64,000 nucleotides of DNA from Nocardia inohanensis NBRC 100128 (lineage in GTDB: Bacteria; Actinomycetota; Actinomycetes; Mycobacteriales; Mycobacteriaceae). Shown in pieces: positions 1 to 7,357 of the stretch. Numbering within the stretch: position 1 is the stretch's first letter; every line of letters starts with the position of its first letter. Both the position numbers and the translations under genes were made by a program. Location: positions 164,544 to 228,543 of the forward strand of contig NZ_BDBK01000015.1 of the NCBI RefSeq assembly GCF_001612945.1, in the 5' to 3' direction. The notes beneath the pieces were generated by a model. That model saw nothing but the letters and a program-made list of their open reading frames with translations, searched no databases and was not told the origin of the DNA.

Positions 1-360
1 CAGCTGAAAGTGATCAACGACCCCAAAGTCGGCCCACGCGTGGCGGACAGCGGCGGCCGCTCCCTCTACCGCTTCGACAAGGACACCGCCAACCCCTCGG
101 TCTCCAACTGCAACGGCGACTGCGCCACCACCTGGCCGCCCCTGCTCGTCGCCCGCGGCCAAGCCCTCTACCTCGACGGAATCAACCCCGCCGAAACAAG
201 TTTCATCGAACGCGCCGACGGCTCCTGCCAAATCACCATCGGCGGCCGGCCCATCTACTACTTCTCCAAAGACCGGAACCCCGGCGACCTCAACGGCCAA
301 GGCGTCGGCGGCACCTGGTTCGCCGTAGCCCCCACCGGCGCGAAAGCCCAAGCCGCATAA
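1..360 (+). CDS. Secreted repeat protein of the COG4315 type, C-terminal part
   Basis: The frame is open from base 1 and stops at 358-360, so the N-terminus lies outside the window. The visible 119 codons contain two related blocks, a SLYRFDKD block followed by C-x3-C-ATTWPPLL, and a later RPIYYFSKD block followed by PGDLNGQG and GTWF. This is the pattern of the secreted repeat family (COG4315, PF03640), which are predicted lipoproteins or secreted proteins of unknown function. The two cysteines of NCNGDC are probably structural. A hairpin follows 12 bases after the stop and a small secreted-protein gene converges on it. No function can be stated beyond an extracytoplasmic location inferred from the family. 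Confidence 0.8.
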   Translation, partial: QLKVINDPKVGPRVADSGGRSLYRFDKDTANPSVSNCNGDCATTWPPLLVARGQALYLDGINPAETSFIERADGSCQITIGGRPIYYFSKDRNPGDLNGQGVGGTWFAVAPTGAKAQAA

Positions 361-371
361 CCCAGTCCGGG

Positions 372-402
372 CCGCATGCCCCGCCATTCGCGCGGCATGC
401 GG
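372..402. terminator. Hairpin between convergent genes
   Basis: A perfect 9-bp inverted repeat (CCGCATGCC and GGCATGCGG) with a 13-nt loop lies between the convergent stop codons at 360 and 416. There is no T-run, so it is an intrinsic terminator of the actinobacterial I-shaped kind at best; it could serve both strands. Confidence 0.55.
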
Positions 403-415
403 AACTCCCCACGGA

Positions 416-607
416 CTACTTGGTCGCGGAACCGGTGGTCAGCGACTTCAGGATCGCCGCCAGGTTCTTCGAAACCAGGTCGGCCGAACCCGCCGAAGAA
501 CCGGTGGCCGGGGCCGGCGCCGGATCGGCCGCATTGGCGACACCGGTGGCACCGAAAATCAAACCGGTAGCGACAGCAGCCACACCCAGCACACGCATCT
601 TGCTCAT
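416..607 (-). CDS. Small secreted protein, 63 aa
   Basis: The protein starts MSKMRVLGVAAVATG, has a typical signal peptide with a hydrophobic stretch at residues 5-22, and ANA-A as a likely signal peptidase site near residue 26. The mature part is only about 37 residues, rich in Ala, Pro, Gly and Ser, ending in AAILKSLTTGSATK. The ATG at 607 was chosen over upstream in-frame starts because a GAGGAG ribosome site precedes it and the signal peptide begins there. No family is recognised. It is small enough to be a secreted peptide or wall-associated protein, but this is not shown. Confidence 0.65.
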   Translation of the reverse strand: MSKMRVLGVAAVATGLIFGATGVANAADPAPAPATGSSAGSADLVSKNLAAILKSLTTGSATK

Positions 608-757
608 TTGGAACTCCTCATCAACTGAACGACCGACTAGTTCTGTCGTTCGCTGAATGAATATCACGAACCCATTTCCCAGCAACACTGTTGCAAACAT
701 CACATCAGAAACGCTGTACAGGCCCAACCCACCCGCACCCGAGAATTAACCTCCGAG

Positions 758-2059
758 TCACCGCGAATTACTTCGACATGGCGTCTCGGAGTCGTGAACC
801 GAAATCCCCTGCGCGACATAGTTGTGCGTATCGGCAATTACGACATCTACGAGATCCTGCTCGCCGAGTTCGGAGATCTCCACAATTCGGTCCCAGAAAA
901 CGTCGCTGGTCGCGAGGCTGGTCAACGCACTGTCCTGGAGTGCCGTCGCGATCTTCAGCAGGCGACCGCGACTGGGAGACCCCTCCCACATCGCTGAGCC
1001 ACGGAAGTTCGAGCCGATCATCGCCTGAAAGTCGCGGTGCGCGATACCTTTTGCCGCCAGCACTGTTCGTACCCGGCCCCAAATCTCTTTCGGAATGGTG
1101 TCGACGTTGGTGTTGCACCTGATGTCGGCGAGGTGGACCAGCGCAACTTCGGCCGCAAGACCGCGAGCGCCGTGTACCCCGACATCGCGCAGGAAGGTCG
1201 TTTGATTGGCGGCACCGTCGATGGTGAGCTGCCAGCAGTCGCGATAGCCGGCCTTGCCGAACCGCTTGACTCGGCCCCGCACATTCAGCCGGAGCAGTAG
1301 TTGGAGCAACCCGTCGATGAGACGCCGACTGGTCGAGGCGTAGTAGACCCGAGCCTGCTGCCCCTTCGTATCCCATCGAACAGATCCGTCCGTTGCCCAG
1401 AGATGCCTGACGAAAAGCGCGACTTGGCCATTGGACAGAGCGAAGATCTGGTCAGGGATGAACTTGTCGTAGCTGCGCAGGCCGAACAATCCCAGCTCGT
1501 CGAGCCAAGCCGCGATCGGGTTGCGCTTCCCATGGGTGAGCCGATACGGGGCGGGAAGTCTGAGTGTCGTGACGCGGGCCGCCGGATACTCGTCGCGTAC
1601 CCCGGTAACCCCGAAATGGGCCGCAGCCCTGGTAACCGCAGCGAGGTTCGCCTCGTCGATGCTGGCGTACCGGATCGGTTGCCGTTTGACGCAGGACCCG
1701 TCTCCGATCATGTGAGCCAGCAGGATCACCTCGGCGTCGGGCACGCGATCGGTATGTAAGGGAGATGGCACCTTGCGCGGCGTAGCTACTCGAGCATCCG
1801 CTGCCAACAGCCGGATCGGCACCCAGCCCGCGACGGTTGAAAGGCATTGATCCCCAGTTGCTTCGACCTCACGGCCGGAGGCCAGCCGCACCCGAAAGAC
1901 CTTTCGGCTTCCCACATTCAAAATCTTCTCAACCGGCTTGGGAACCAGTCGAAGCCGACCGTCCAGGGTCCAAACAGACGGTCGCTCCCCGCTTTCCAGC
2001 AGATCGCGAACGCAGACTTCACTTCCATTGTCGGCCCGCAGAATTCGAGGCGAAGGCAC
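758..2059 (-). CDS. Free-standing DnaB-type intein/LAGLIDADG endonuclease ORF, splice residues lost
   Basis: The GTG-started ORF of 433 aa reads like a whole intein rather than a normal gene. Intein block A-like sequence begins at RILRADNGSEV (residues 5-15). Block B reads TGDQ at 68-71, where inteins have TxxH, so the His is Gln. LAGLIDADG motifs are LLAHMIGDGS (113-122) and VRHLWATDGS (217-226), both with acidic residues. The C-terminal intein blocks read THNYVAQGISVHD|S (411-424), with Asp423 in place of the usual last Asn, followed by ten residues unrelated to DnaB. No Cys/Ser/Ala block A nucleophile is present; the codon run upstream of GTG reaches TAG after three codons. From memory it resembles the mycobacterial DnaB intein found at the RESG|SLEQDAD site. 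Here dnaB keeps that site uninterrupted, and this ORF starts 38 bases after the dnaB stop. It may still encode a DNA endonuclease; splicing seems impossible. Confidence 0.8.
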   Translation of the reverse strand: MPSPRILRADNGSEVCVRDLLESGERPSVWTLDGRLRLVPKPVEKILNVGSRKVFRVRLASGREVEATGDQCLSTVAGWVPIRLLAADARVATPRKVPSPLHTDRVPDAEVILLAHMIGDGSCVKRQPIRYASIDEANLAAVTRAAAHFGVTGVRDEYPAARVTTLRLPAPYRLTHGKRNPIAAWLDELGLFGLRSYDKFIPDQIFALSNGQVALFVRHLWATDGSVRWDTKGQQARVYYASTSRRLIDGLLQLLLRLNVRGRVKRFGKAGYRDCWQLTIDGAANQTTFLRDVGVHGARGLAAEVALVHLADIRCNTNVDTIPKEIWGRVRTVLAAKGIAHRDFQAMIGSNFRGSAMWEGSPSRGRLLKIATALQDSALTSLATSDVFWDRIVEISELGEQDLVDVVIADTHNYVAQGISVHDSETPCRSNSR

Positions 2060-2097
2060 CCAAAAACTCTAGCCCACTGCAAGTTTGCGGGGTAGAG

Positions 2098-4743
2098 TTA
2101 TCCGCGAGCCATATCGACGAACCGGCTCAGATGCAGCTGATGTGCGACAGTAATCGTGGCGGTCGGTCCATTTCGATGCTTGCCAACGATGATATCGGCT
2201 TCGCCGCCTCGTGGGTCATCTCGCTCGAATGCATCGGGCCTATGCAACAAAATGACCATGTCCGCATCCTGTTCCAAACTTCCGCTTTCACGCAAATCGG
2301 ACACCATCGGACGCTTGTCTGTTCGCTGTTCAGGACCACGGTTCAGCTGCGAGATAGCAATCACCGGAACTTCGAGCTCCTTGGCCAAAAGCTTGAGGCT
2401 TCGGGAGAATTCGGAGACTTCCTGCTGACGCGACTCCACCTTTTTACCAGAAGACATCAGCTGGAGGTAGTCCACGACCACCAGCCGCAGATCATGCCGC
2501 TGCTTGAGCCGCCGCGCCTTGGCGCGAATCTCCATCATGGTGAGGTTCGGCGAATCATCAACGAACAACGGCGCTTCGCTGATCTCGCTCATCCGCCGAG
2601 CCAGCTTCGTCCAGTCGTCATCACTCATCCGCCCCGAACGCATATCGCCCAGTTTGATCTTCGCTTCCGCGGATAGCAGACGCATGACGATTTCGGTGCG
2701 GCTCATCTCGAGGGAGAAGATGACGCTCGCCAGACCGTGCTTGATCGAGCAACTCCGCATGAAATCCATACCCAAGGTCGAATTGTGGGTTGGAATCATG
2801 GAACGGCTGGCGAGGTACAGGTGTTCGGCGTTCGATACCTCGACGCAACGCACCGGGACGCTGGGGATCGGGCGAATGTCGACGATGAAGCGGGAGCCGG
2901 AGCGTGCGGTGTTGGTTGCTCCGCGACGAAGCTTGTGCAGCAGCTCTTTTCGGCTCAGGCCGAAGACTTCGTCCTCCGTCTGGAAGGTCAGGGTGTAGGC
3001 GGTCGAGGAATCCTCGGTCCGGCCGCGCACCTGCTTGGTGGACAACTGGGAGCGGTAGCCCAGGCTCACAATGAGTTCTTCGACGTCCCGGGCCAGTCGT
3101 TCGTTGGTTACCGAGAACTGGACAGATCCGCCCTTGGTCACGGTGCCGTCGGTATCGAGCAATCCCGCCAGTAGGGCTCGCCGCTGCGTCTCCGACGCGC
3201 GCAGGTAGTCGATCGGGATGTGCTTGTTCTCCAGGACGCCGATGGTGCGCAGGCGGGCTTGGACGGAACCGATGCTGTTGCGGCACTCCTGGCACATGCG
3301 CAGACCGATGGACGGACCGCCGCAGTGCGAGCAGGTCGGTGCGGGGACCGGGTCGGACAGGAAACGCGCCTTGCCGCCGCAGGATCGGCCGCAGGTCCGA
3401 ACCTCGCTCGTGTAGGGCACGAATTCCTTGCCGCACACGACGCAGTCACGTGGGGCGATGGGCTCCTCGACGGGCAATTGCAAGCTGTACCGCAGCGCCA
3501 CGCTGTCGGAGTGCACCGCGACGATGCCCTCGTTCTCGATGCGCAGGATGATTTCGGGGTCGGCGCTGGTCAACTGGGCGCAAGCGGAACTGCCGTCACC
3601 GAGCCACGCACCGAGTGTGTAGGGGGGCACGAGCAATTCGCGCTCGGATAGCCGCAGCGGTTCGGCATTCACGACCGAGTGGTTGAGGCGGCGATCGGCT
3701 GTCGTGCAGCGCAGGGTCGCGGCGATCTCGGCAGTGGTCCGGACTTCGGCGAAGGTCTGCTGGTTGCGGTATCCGTTGCAACCCTTCGCGGCCTGCTGGG
3801 CGGAGCGGCGCGAAGCCCTTGTCTCGGTGAGCCATTGATGTTGCTCGTCGGCGACGATCACGGTGCCGTCGGAGAACTCGATCTCGTAGCACGGACGGCC
3901 GGTCATCACCTCGGTAGCGGCGACGACACGGGTCGGGTGGCCGTGGGCGTCCAGCAGTTCGTCGCCCACCTGTACTTCGCCCATGGTGGTCCAGCCGGTG
4001 GGCGTCGGCAGCGGAGTGTCCAGTGCGAGGGCCTTGCCCACGCCCGGGCGGGCCGCGACGATGATCATTTGGCCGGCGTGCAGGCCGTTGGTGAGTTCGT
4101 CGAGTTCGGTGAAGCCGGTGGGGACGCCGAGGGAGATGCCGCCGCGGGAGGCGATGGAGTCGAGTTCGTCCATGGTGGGCTGGAGGATTTCCTCCAGGGC
4201 GGCGAAGTCTTCGGTGGAGCGGCGTTCGGTGACTTCGTAGATTTCGGCTTGGGCGCGGTCTACGACTTCGGCCACGTCTTGGCCGTCGGCGCCGGCGTAG
4301 CCGTATTGGACGATGCGGGTGCCGGCTTCGACCAGGCGGCGCAGGATGGCCTTCTCGGCGACGATTTCGGCGTAGTAGCCGGCGTTGGCGGCGGTGGGGA
4401 CCGTTTGGGTCAGGGTGACGAGGTAGGGCGGGCCGCCGATGCGCTTGAGTTCGCCCTTGCGGTCCAGGGCGGCGGAGACCGTTACCGGGTCGGCGGGTTC
4501 GCCGCGGCCGTAGAGGTCGAGGATGGCGTCGTAGACGGATTGGTGTGCGGGGCGGTAGAAGTCGCCGGGGCGCAACACCTCCACCACGTCGGCGATGGCG
4601 TCCTTGGAGAGCAGCATGCCGCCCAGGACGGATTGTTCGGCGGCCATGTCGTGCGGGGGCTGGCGGCCGAAGTCCTCGCCGGGGGCCTGGGGGTAATCGG
4701 AAGGCCCGTGTTCATCGTGGCCGCGATCGTCGACGACTGCCAT
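2098..4743 (-). CDS. dnaB: Replicative DNA helicase DnaB containing one intein
   Basis: This is the hexameric replicative helicase. The 881-aa precursor has an N-terminal DnaB domain (GEDFGRQPPHD, AAEQSVLGGMLLS, residues 22-47) and a RecA-like helicase domain whose Walker A loop ARPGVGK (231-237) is interrupted by a 417-aa intein; splicing would restore GVGK-STLG. After removal 464 aa remain, a normal DnaB length. The C-extein carries VVVDYLQLMSS (Walker B), ISQLNRGPEQR and RESG-SLEQDADM, the second known intein site, which is empty here. The ATG at 4743 was chosen because MAVVDD is the usual actinobacterial start and an AGGAGAGAGG site precedes it. It lies 547 bp downstream of rplI with its own regulatory-looking leader. 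Base composition drops at the intein/C-extein junction, about 57-58% GC in sampled C-extein lines against 63-68% in the N-extein. Confidence 0.97.
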   Translation of the reverse strand: MAVVDDRGHDEHGPSDYPQAPGEDFGRQPPHDMAAEQSVLGGMLLSKDAIADVVEVLRPGDFYRPAHQSVYDAILDLYGRGEPADPVTVSAALDRKGELKRIGGPPYLVTLTQTVPTAANAGYYAEIVAEKAILRRLVEAGTRIVQYGYAGADGQDVAEVVDRAQAEIYEVTERRSTEDFAALEEILQPTMDELDSIASRGGISLGVPTGFTELDELTNGLHAGQMIIVAARPGVGKALALDTPLPTPTGWTTMGEVQVGDELLDAHGHPTRVVAATEVMTGRPCYEIEFSDGTVIVADEQHQWLTETRASRRSAQQAAKGCNGYRNQQTFAEVRTTAEIAATLRCTTADRRLNHSVVNAEPLRLSERELLVPPYTLGAWLGDGSSACAQLTSADPEIILRIENEGIVAVHSDSVALRYSLQLPVEEPIAPRDCVVCGKEFVPYTSEVRTCGRSCGGKARFLSDPVPAPTCSHCGGPSIGLRMCQECRNSIGSVQARLRTIGVLENKHIPIDYLRASETQRRALLAGLLDTDGTVTKGGSVQFSVTNERLARDVEELIVSLGYRSQLSTKQVRGRTEDSSTAYTLTFQTEDEVFGLSRKELLHKLRRGATNTARSGSRFIVDIRPIPSVPVRCVEVSNAEHLYLASRSMIPTHNSTLGMDFMRSCSIKHGLASVIFSLEMSRTEIVMRLLSAEAKIKLGDMRSGRMSDDDWTKLARRMSEISEAPLFVDDSPNLTMMEIRAKARRLKQRHDLRLVVVDYLQLMSSGKKVESRQQEVSEFSRSLKLLAKELEVPVIAISQLNRGPEQRTDKRPMVSDLRESGSLEQDADMVILLHRPDAFERDDPRGGEADIIVGKHRNGPTATITVAHQLHLSRFVDMARG
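2782..4032 (-). mobile_element. DnaB intein in the Walker A loop, apparently class 3, with LAGLIDADG endonuclease
   Basis: The 417-aa insertion begins with Ala (ALALDTPLPTPTGWTTMGEV) instead of Cys or Ser and ends PTHN, followed by Ser of the C-extein. It shows the Trp-Cys-Thr set that defines class 3 inteins: Trp67 (block B, DEQHQW), Cys396 (block F, VRCVEV) and Thr415 (PTHN). Class 3 inteins start splicing from the block F Cys rather than from residue 1. Endonuclease motifs are LGAWLGDGS (140-148) and LLAGLLDTDGT (287-297). Between them, residues 197-250 hold four Cys pairs (CVVC, CGRSC, CSHC, CQEC). Both host codons at the junction are intact, so the element looks functional. Boundaries follow from the uninterrupted GVGK-STLG of other DnaB proteins. 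Confidence 0.93.
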
Positions 4744-4979
4744 CTGGCTCGACCGTCCTCTCTCCTCGCGCCCGGAACGACGTCCATGACTCGTTCTACG
4801 CCTGCGCACCGACAACTTAGGGCAGCCACGCGGGGCCGACACGCCGAAAAGGCTTGGGTGGGCGGCAAACCCGTGGCTACAGGGCAGGGTAGATGGAGTC
4901 GTGCCGTCTCCGGACTCTGGTCACGACAATGTCTGCGAACCTAGGCGACCGGGAGGGCACTCGCCAAACCGAGCTGTGC

Positions 4980-5229
4980 ACACACCTGTGGACAATCTGG
5001 GTATTGTTCACCCGCTGTTGTGCACCCCCTGTGTATTACTTGGGGACAACAGCGGGCCGAGCCAGCCAATCTGCTGGTAGTGGCCTAATTCTCAGTGTTC
5101 GCAACTGTGGATCAATTTGGTGCGGCGTGTCGCCGCACACTCGCTTCCGCGCGTGTTGGGTGAACAGTCGGTCGCCGATCGGTGACCTGTCACACAACCC
5201 GGAAGGTTGGTTTCATTTTTGATCCACAG
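4980..5229. promoter_or_regulatory. dnaB upstream region with DnaA-box-like sites and inverted repeats
   Basis: The 547 bases between rplI and dnaB hold no gene. They contain TGTGGACAA at 4987-4995, the complement of the DnaA box TTGTCCACA. TGTTCACCC (5005-5013) is mirrored by GGGTGAACA (5158-5166), and CTGTGGATCAA (5105-5115) by TTGATCCACAG (5219-5229). There is an 8-bp hairpin with a 3-nt loop at 5120-5138 and a near-palindrome at 5170-5187. Together they suggest a control region for dnaB; which protein binds is inference. Confidence 0.45.
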
Positions 5230-5243
5230 GCCGCAAACAACAT

Positions 5244-5280
5244 CGGAGGCCACCCTCGCGCCAGGCGATGGTGACCTCCG
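5244..5280 (-). terminator. Probable terminator after rplI
   Basis: Just past the rplI stop, two 15-base arms starting CGGAGG and ending CCTCCG pair with two mismatches around a short loop. A weak T-rich stretch follows on the minus strand. Position and shape fit the end of the rpsF-ssb-rpsR-rplI transcript. Confidence 0.5.
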
Positions 5281-5290
5281 AATGACCGAA

Positions 5291-5746
5291 TTACTCGGCG
5301 GCGCTGACCTGCAACTCGACCTTGGCAGCCACGTCCGGGTGCAGGTGCACCACGACGCCGTGCTTGCCGGTGGTCTTGATGTGGGCCTTCGGCAGCTCGA
5401 TGCTGCGCTTGTCCACGACCGGACCGCCGGCGGTCTTGATCGCGGCGGCCACATCGGCGGCGGTGACCGAACCGAAGAGCTTGCCGGTGCCCGCGGTCTT
5501 CACCGACAGGGACACGCCGGTCAGGCCCTCGAGGGCCTGCTTCAGCTCGTTGGCGTGGTCGAGGTCGCGCACGCGACGGGCGTCCTGCGCCCGGCGGATG
5601 CCCGCGACCTGCTTCTCCGCACCGCGGGTGGCCACGATGGCCAGGCCGCGGGGCAGGAGGAAGTTACGGCCGTAGCCGTCCTTGACCTCCACGGTGTCGC
5701 CGGGCGCACCGAGGTTGTCGACATCAGCGGTGAGGATCAACTTCAT
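5291..5746 (-). CDS. rplI: 50S ribosomal protein L9
   Basis: The 151-aa protein has the L9 N-terminal 23S rRNA-binding domain (MKLILTADVDNLGAPGDTV, then VKDGYGRNFLLPRGLA), the long connecting helix (about residues 40-75) and the C-terminal domain (GKLFGSVT, then ADVAAAIK). Length is normal. It is the last gene of the rpsF-ssb-rpsR-rplI operon, 17 bases after rpsR, and is followed by a hairpin. In M. tuberculosis the same order leads to dnaB. Confidence 0.98.
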   Translation of the reverse strand: MKLILTADVDNLGAPGDTVEVKDGYGRNFLLPRGLAIVATRGAEKQVAGIRRAQDARRVRDLDHANELKQALEGLTGVSLSVKTAGTGKLFGSVTAADVAAAIKTAGGPVVDKRSIELPKAHIKTTGKHGVVVHLHPDVAAKVELQVSAAE

Positions 5747-5763
5747 TGCTGTGCCTTCCCTTC

Positions 5764-6033
5764 TCAGCGAGCGGTGGACACGTAAGGCAGCAGAGCCACC
5801 TCACGCGAGTTCTTGACGGCAACGGCGATATCGCGCTGGTGCTGAACGCAGTTGCCGGTCACCCGGCGAGCGCGGATCTTGCCACGATCGGACACGTACT
5901 TGCGCAGCAGCGCGGTGTCCTTGTAATCGATCTTGGCGCCGTGGGTGTTGTTCTTCTTGCCGGCTTTGTCTTCCTTGCAGAAGGTGCAAGCCTTCTTCTT
6001 CAGCACCTTTTCGCGTGCCGGTGCTTTGGCCAT
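5764..6033 (-). CDS. rpsR: 30S ribosomal protein S18, cysteine-containing form
   Basis: The 89-aa protein carries the S18 core IDYKDTALLRKYVSDRGKI and RARRVTGNCVQHQRD, which binds S6 and the central domain of 16S rRNA. The N-terminal CTFC pair (residues 16-19) together with the Cys of GNCVQHQ makes this the zinc-binding (C+) type; actinobacteria often hold a second, zinc-free S18 elsewhere under Zur control. There is an unusual basic insertion, DKAGKKNNTHGAK, between the CxxC pair and the core. It sits 99 bases after ssb. Confidence 0.97.
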   Translation of the reverse strand: MAKAPAREKVLKKKACTFCKEDKAGKKNNTHGAKIDYKDTALLRKYVSDRGKIRARRVTGNCVQHQRDIAVAVKNSREVALLPYVSTAR

Positions 6034-6132
6034 GGTCTTACACTCCGTAATTTCGGGAATCCAGCCTGGTGGATTCCTGGCAAAGCCGTTCCGGCGCAGT
6101 CGAATTCAGCGAGCCGAATTCAGGTGTACTGC

Positions 6133-6696
6133 TCAGAACGGCGGTTCATCGTCCATTTGGCCGCCCCCGAAGGAGCCGGCCGCGGGCGCACTGCCCCACG
6201 GGTCGTCGCCGGCACTCTGGCCGCCGCGACCTCCGCCACCGCCACTGCTACCGCCGCCGGAGAAACCGCCTCCGCCGCCGCCCTGCTGGCCGCCACCGCC
6301 ACCGCCGAAGCCGCCGCCGCCACCGCCACGGGTGGTTTTGTTGACTTTCGCGGTCGCGTAGCGCAGCGAGGGCCCGACTTCGTCGACCTCGAGCTCGACC
6401 ACCGTGCGCTTCTCACCCTCGCGGGTTTCATAGGAGCGCTGCTTGAGCCGGCCGCTCACGATCACTCGCGAGCCTCGGGTCAGGCTCTCGGCGACATTCT
6501 CCGCAGCTTCACGCCAGATGTTGCAGCGCAGGAAAAGCGCTTCGCCGTCTTTCCATTCATTGGTATTACGGTCGAACACACGGGGAGTCGACGCGACCGT
6601 GAAGTTCGCGACGGCCGCTCCCGCGGGCGTGAATCGAAGCTCGGGGTCAGCCGTCAAATTTCCGATGACGGTGATGACCGTGTCGCCTTGGGCCAT
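6133..6696 (-). CDS. ssb: Single-stranded DNA-binding protein
   Basis: The 187-aa protein has an OB fold in residues 1-110 (GDTVITVIGNLTADPELRF, LFLRCNIWREAAENVAESL, VSGRLKQRSYE), a glycine-rich disordered linker from about 120 to 170, and the acidic tip MDDEPPF that recruits replication and repair partners. It binds single-stranded DNA during replication, recombination and repair. It lies between rpsF and rpsR as in other actinobacteria. The linker contains long Gly runs encoded by GGC/GGT repeats, which may vary in length between strains. Confidence 0.98.
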   Translation of the reverse strand: MAQGDTVITVIGNLTADPELRFTPAGAAVANFTVASTPRVFDRNTNEWKDGEALFLRCNIWREAAENVAESLTRGSRVIVSGRLKQRSYETREGEKRTVVELEVDEVGPSLRYATAKVNKTTRGGGGGGFGGGGGGQQGGGGGGFSGGGSSGGGGGRGGQSAGDDPWGSAPAAGSFGGGQMDDEPPF

Positions 6697-6837
6697 GGTT
6701 CCTCCTGCTTTCCGGTGCAGTCCGCAACTCGCTCGCGCCGCGCGGCTTCAGCCCGATATCGGGTTCAGTGCACGGTTTGCCAGTCAGCCTAGAGATAGGG
6801 ACCGACGATTTACGAGCGACGTTGCGGGAGGACTGGA

Positions 6838-7128
6838 CTACTTCTTGTCGAGGCGCAGCACCTTGGTGCGCAGCACCGACTCGTTCAGGCCCAGCTGGCG
6901 GTCGAGCTCACTCACGGTCGCGGACTCGGCGGTCAGCGTGACCACCGCGTAGATGCCCTCGGCCTGCTTGTTGATCTCGTAAGCCAGACGACGGCGGCCC
7001 CAGATGTCGACGTTGTCGACCTTGCCGCCCTCGGTCCCGACAACACCGAGCATGGTGTTCAGATTCGGGCCGACGGTGCGCTCGTCCAGGCTCGGATCGA
7101 GAATGACCATCACTTCATAATGACGCAC
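6838..7128 (-). CDS. rpsF: 30S ribosomal protein S6
   Basis: The protein begins VRHYEVMVILDPSL and contains GGKVDNVDIWGRRRLAYEINK, the S6 fold that pairs with S18. I chose the GTG at 7128 because it gives the normal family N-terminus and lies 8 nt after the extended ribosome site AGGAGGTGA; starts at 7137 or 7140 would overlap that site. It is the first gene of the operon. Its leader can sequester the ribosome site (see separate entry), which fits feedback control by S6:S18. Confidence 0.93.
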   Translation of the reverse strand: MRHYEVMVILDPSLDERTVGPNLNTMLGVVGTEGGKVDNVDIWGRRRLAYEINKQAEGIYAVVTLTAESATVSELDRQLGLNESVLRTKVLRLDKK

Positions 7129-7139
7129 GGACCTCATCA

Positions 7140-7190
7140 CCTCCTGTGGACTGGAAAACGGCCCACGGACTGTCCGTGGGCAGGAGGGTT
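7140..7190 (-). promoter_or_regulatory. rpsF leader: hairpin flanked by anti-Shine-Dalgarno and Shine-Dalgarno
   Basis: Read on the minus strand, CCTCCTG (7187-7181) is followed by a perfect 10+10-base inverted repeat (7181-7161), then CGTTTTCC, and then CAGGAGG (7146-7140), the ribosome site of rpsF. CCTCCTG and CAGGAGG are exact complements, so the leader can form a closed structure hiding the site. The triplet CCG directly follows the hairpin; known rpsF leaders bound by S6:S18 have a conserved CCG next to a hairpin. The functional assignment is inference. Confidence 0.55.
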
Positions 7191-7357
7191 CGTTGCGTCA
7201 GCAACCCGACAAGACTACATGGGCCTGCTGCGCGGCCGAAAAGCGGTCGTGAAGGCCGGAGGGAAAGCCACACGGCGCCGGTGTTGACGTGCGGGGTTCG
7301 GGGCGCGATGAGACCAAAGGAAGCCGACACGCGGGAGGTCCGCTTACATTGGTCCCC

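Noticed and set aside
758..2059. C-terminal fragment or pseudogene copy of dnaB
   Set aside because: It contains intein and LAGLIDADG blocks only, no helicase motifs, and the real dnaB next to it is complete.
4032..4035. Frameshift or assembly error in dnaB
   Set aside because: The interruption of the P-loop is in frame with complete intein blocks and both junctions intact.
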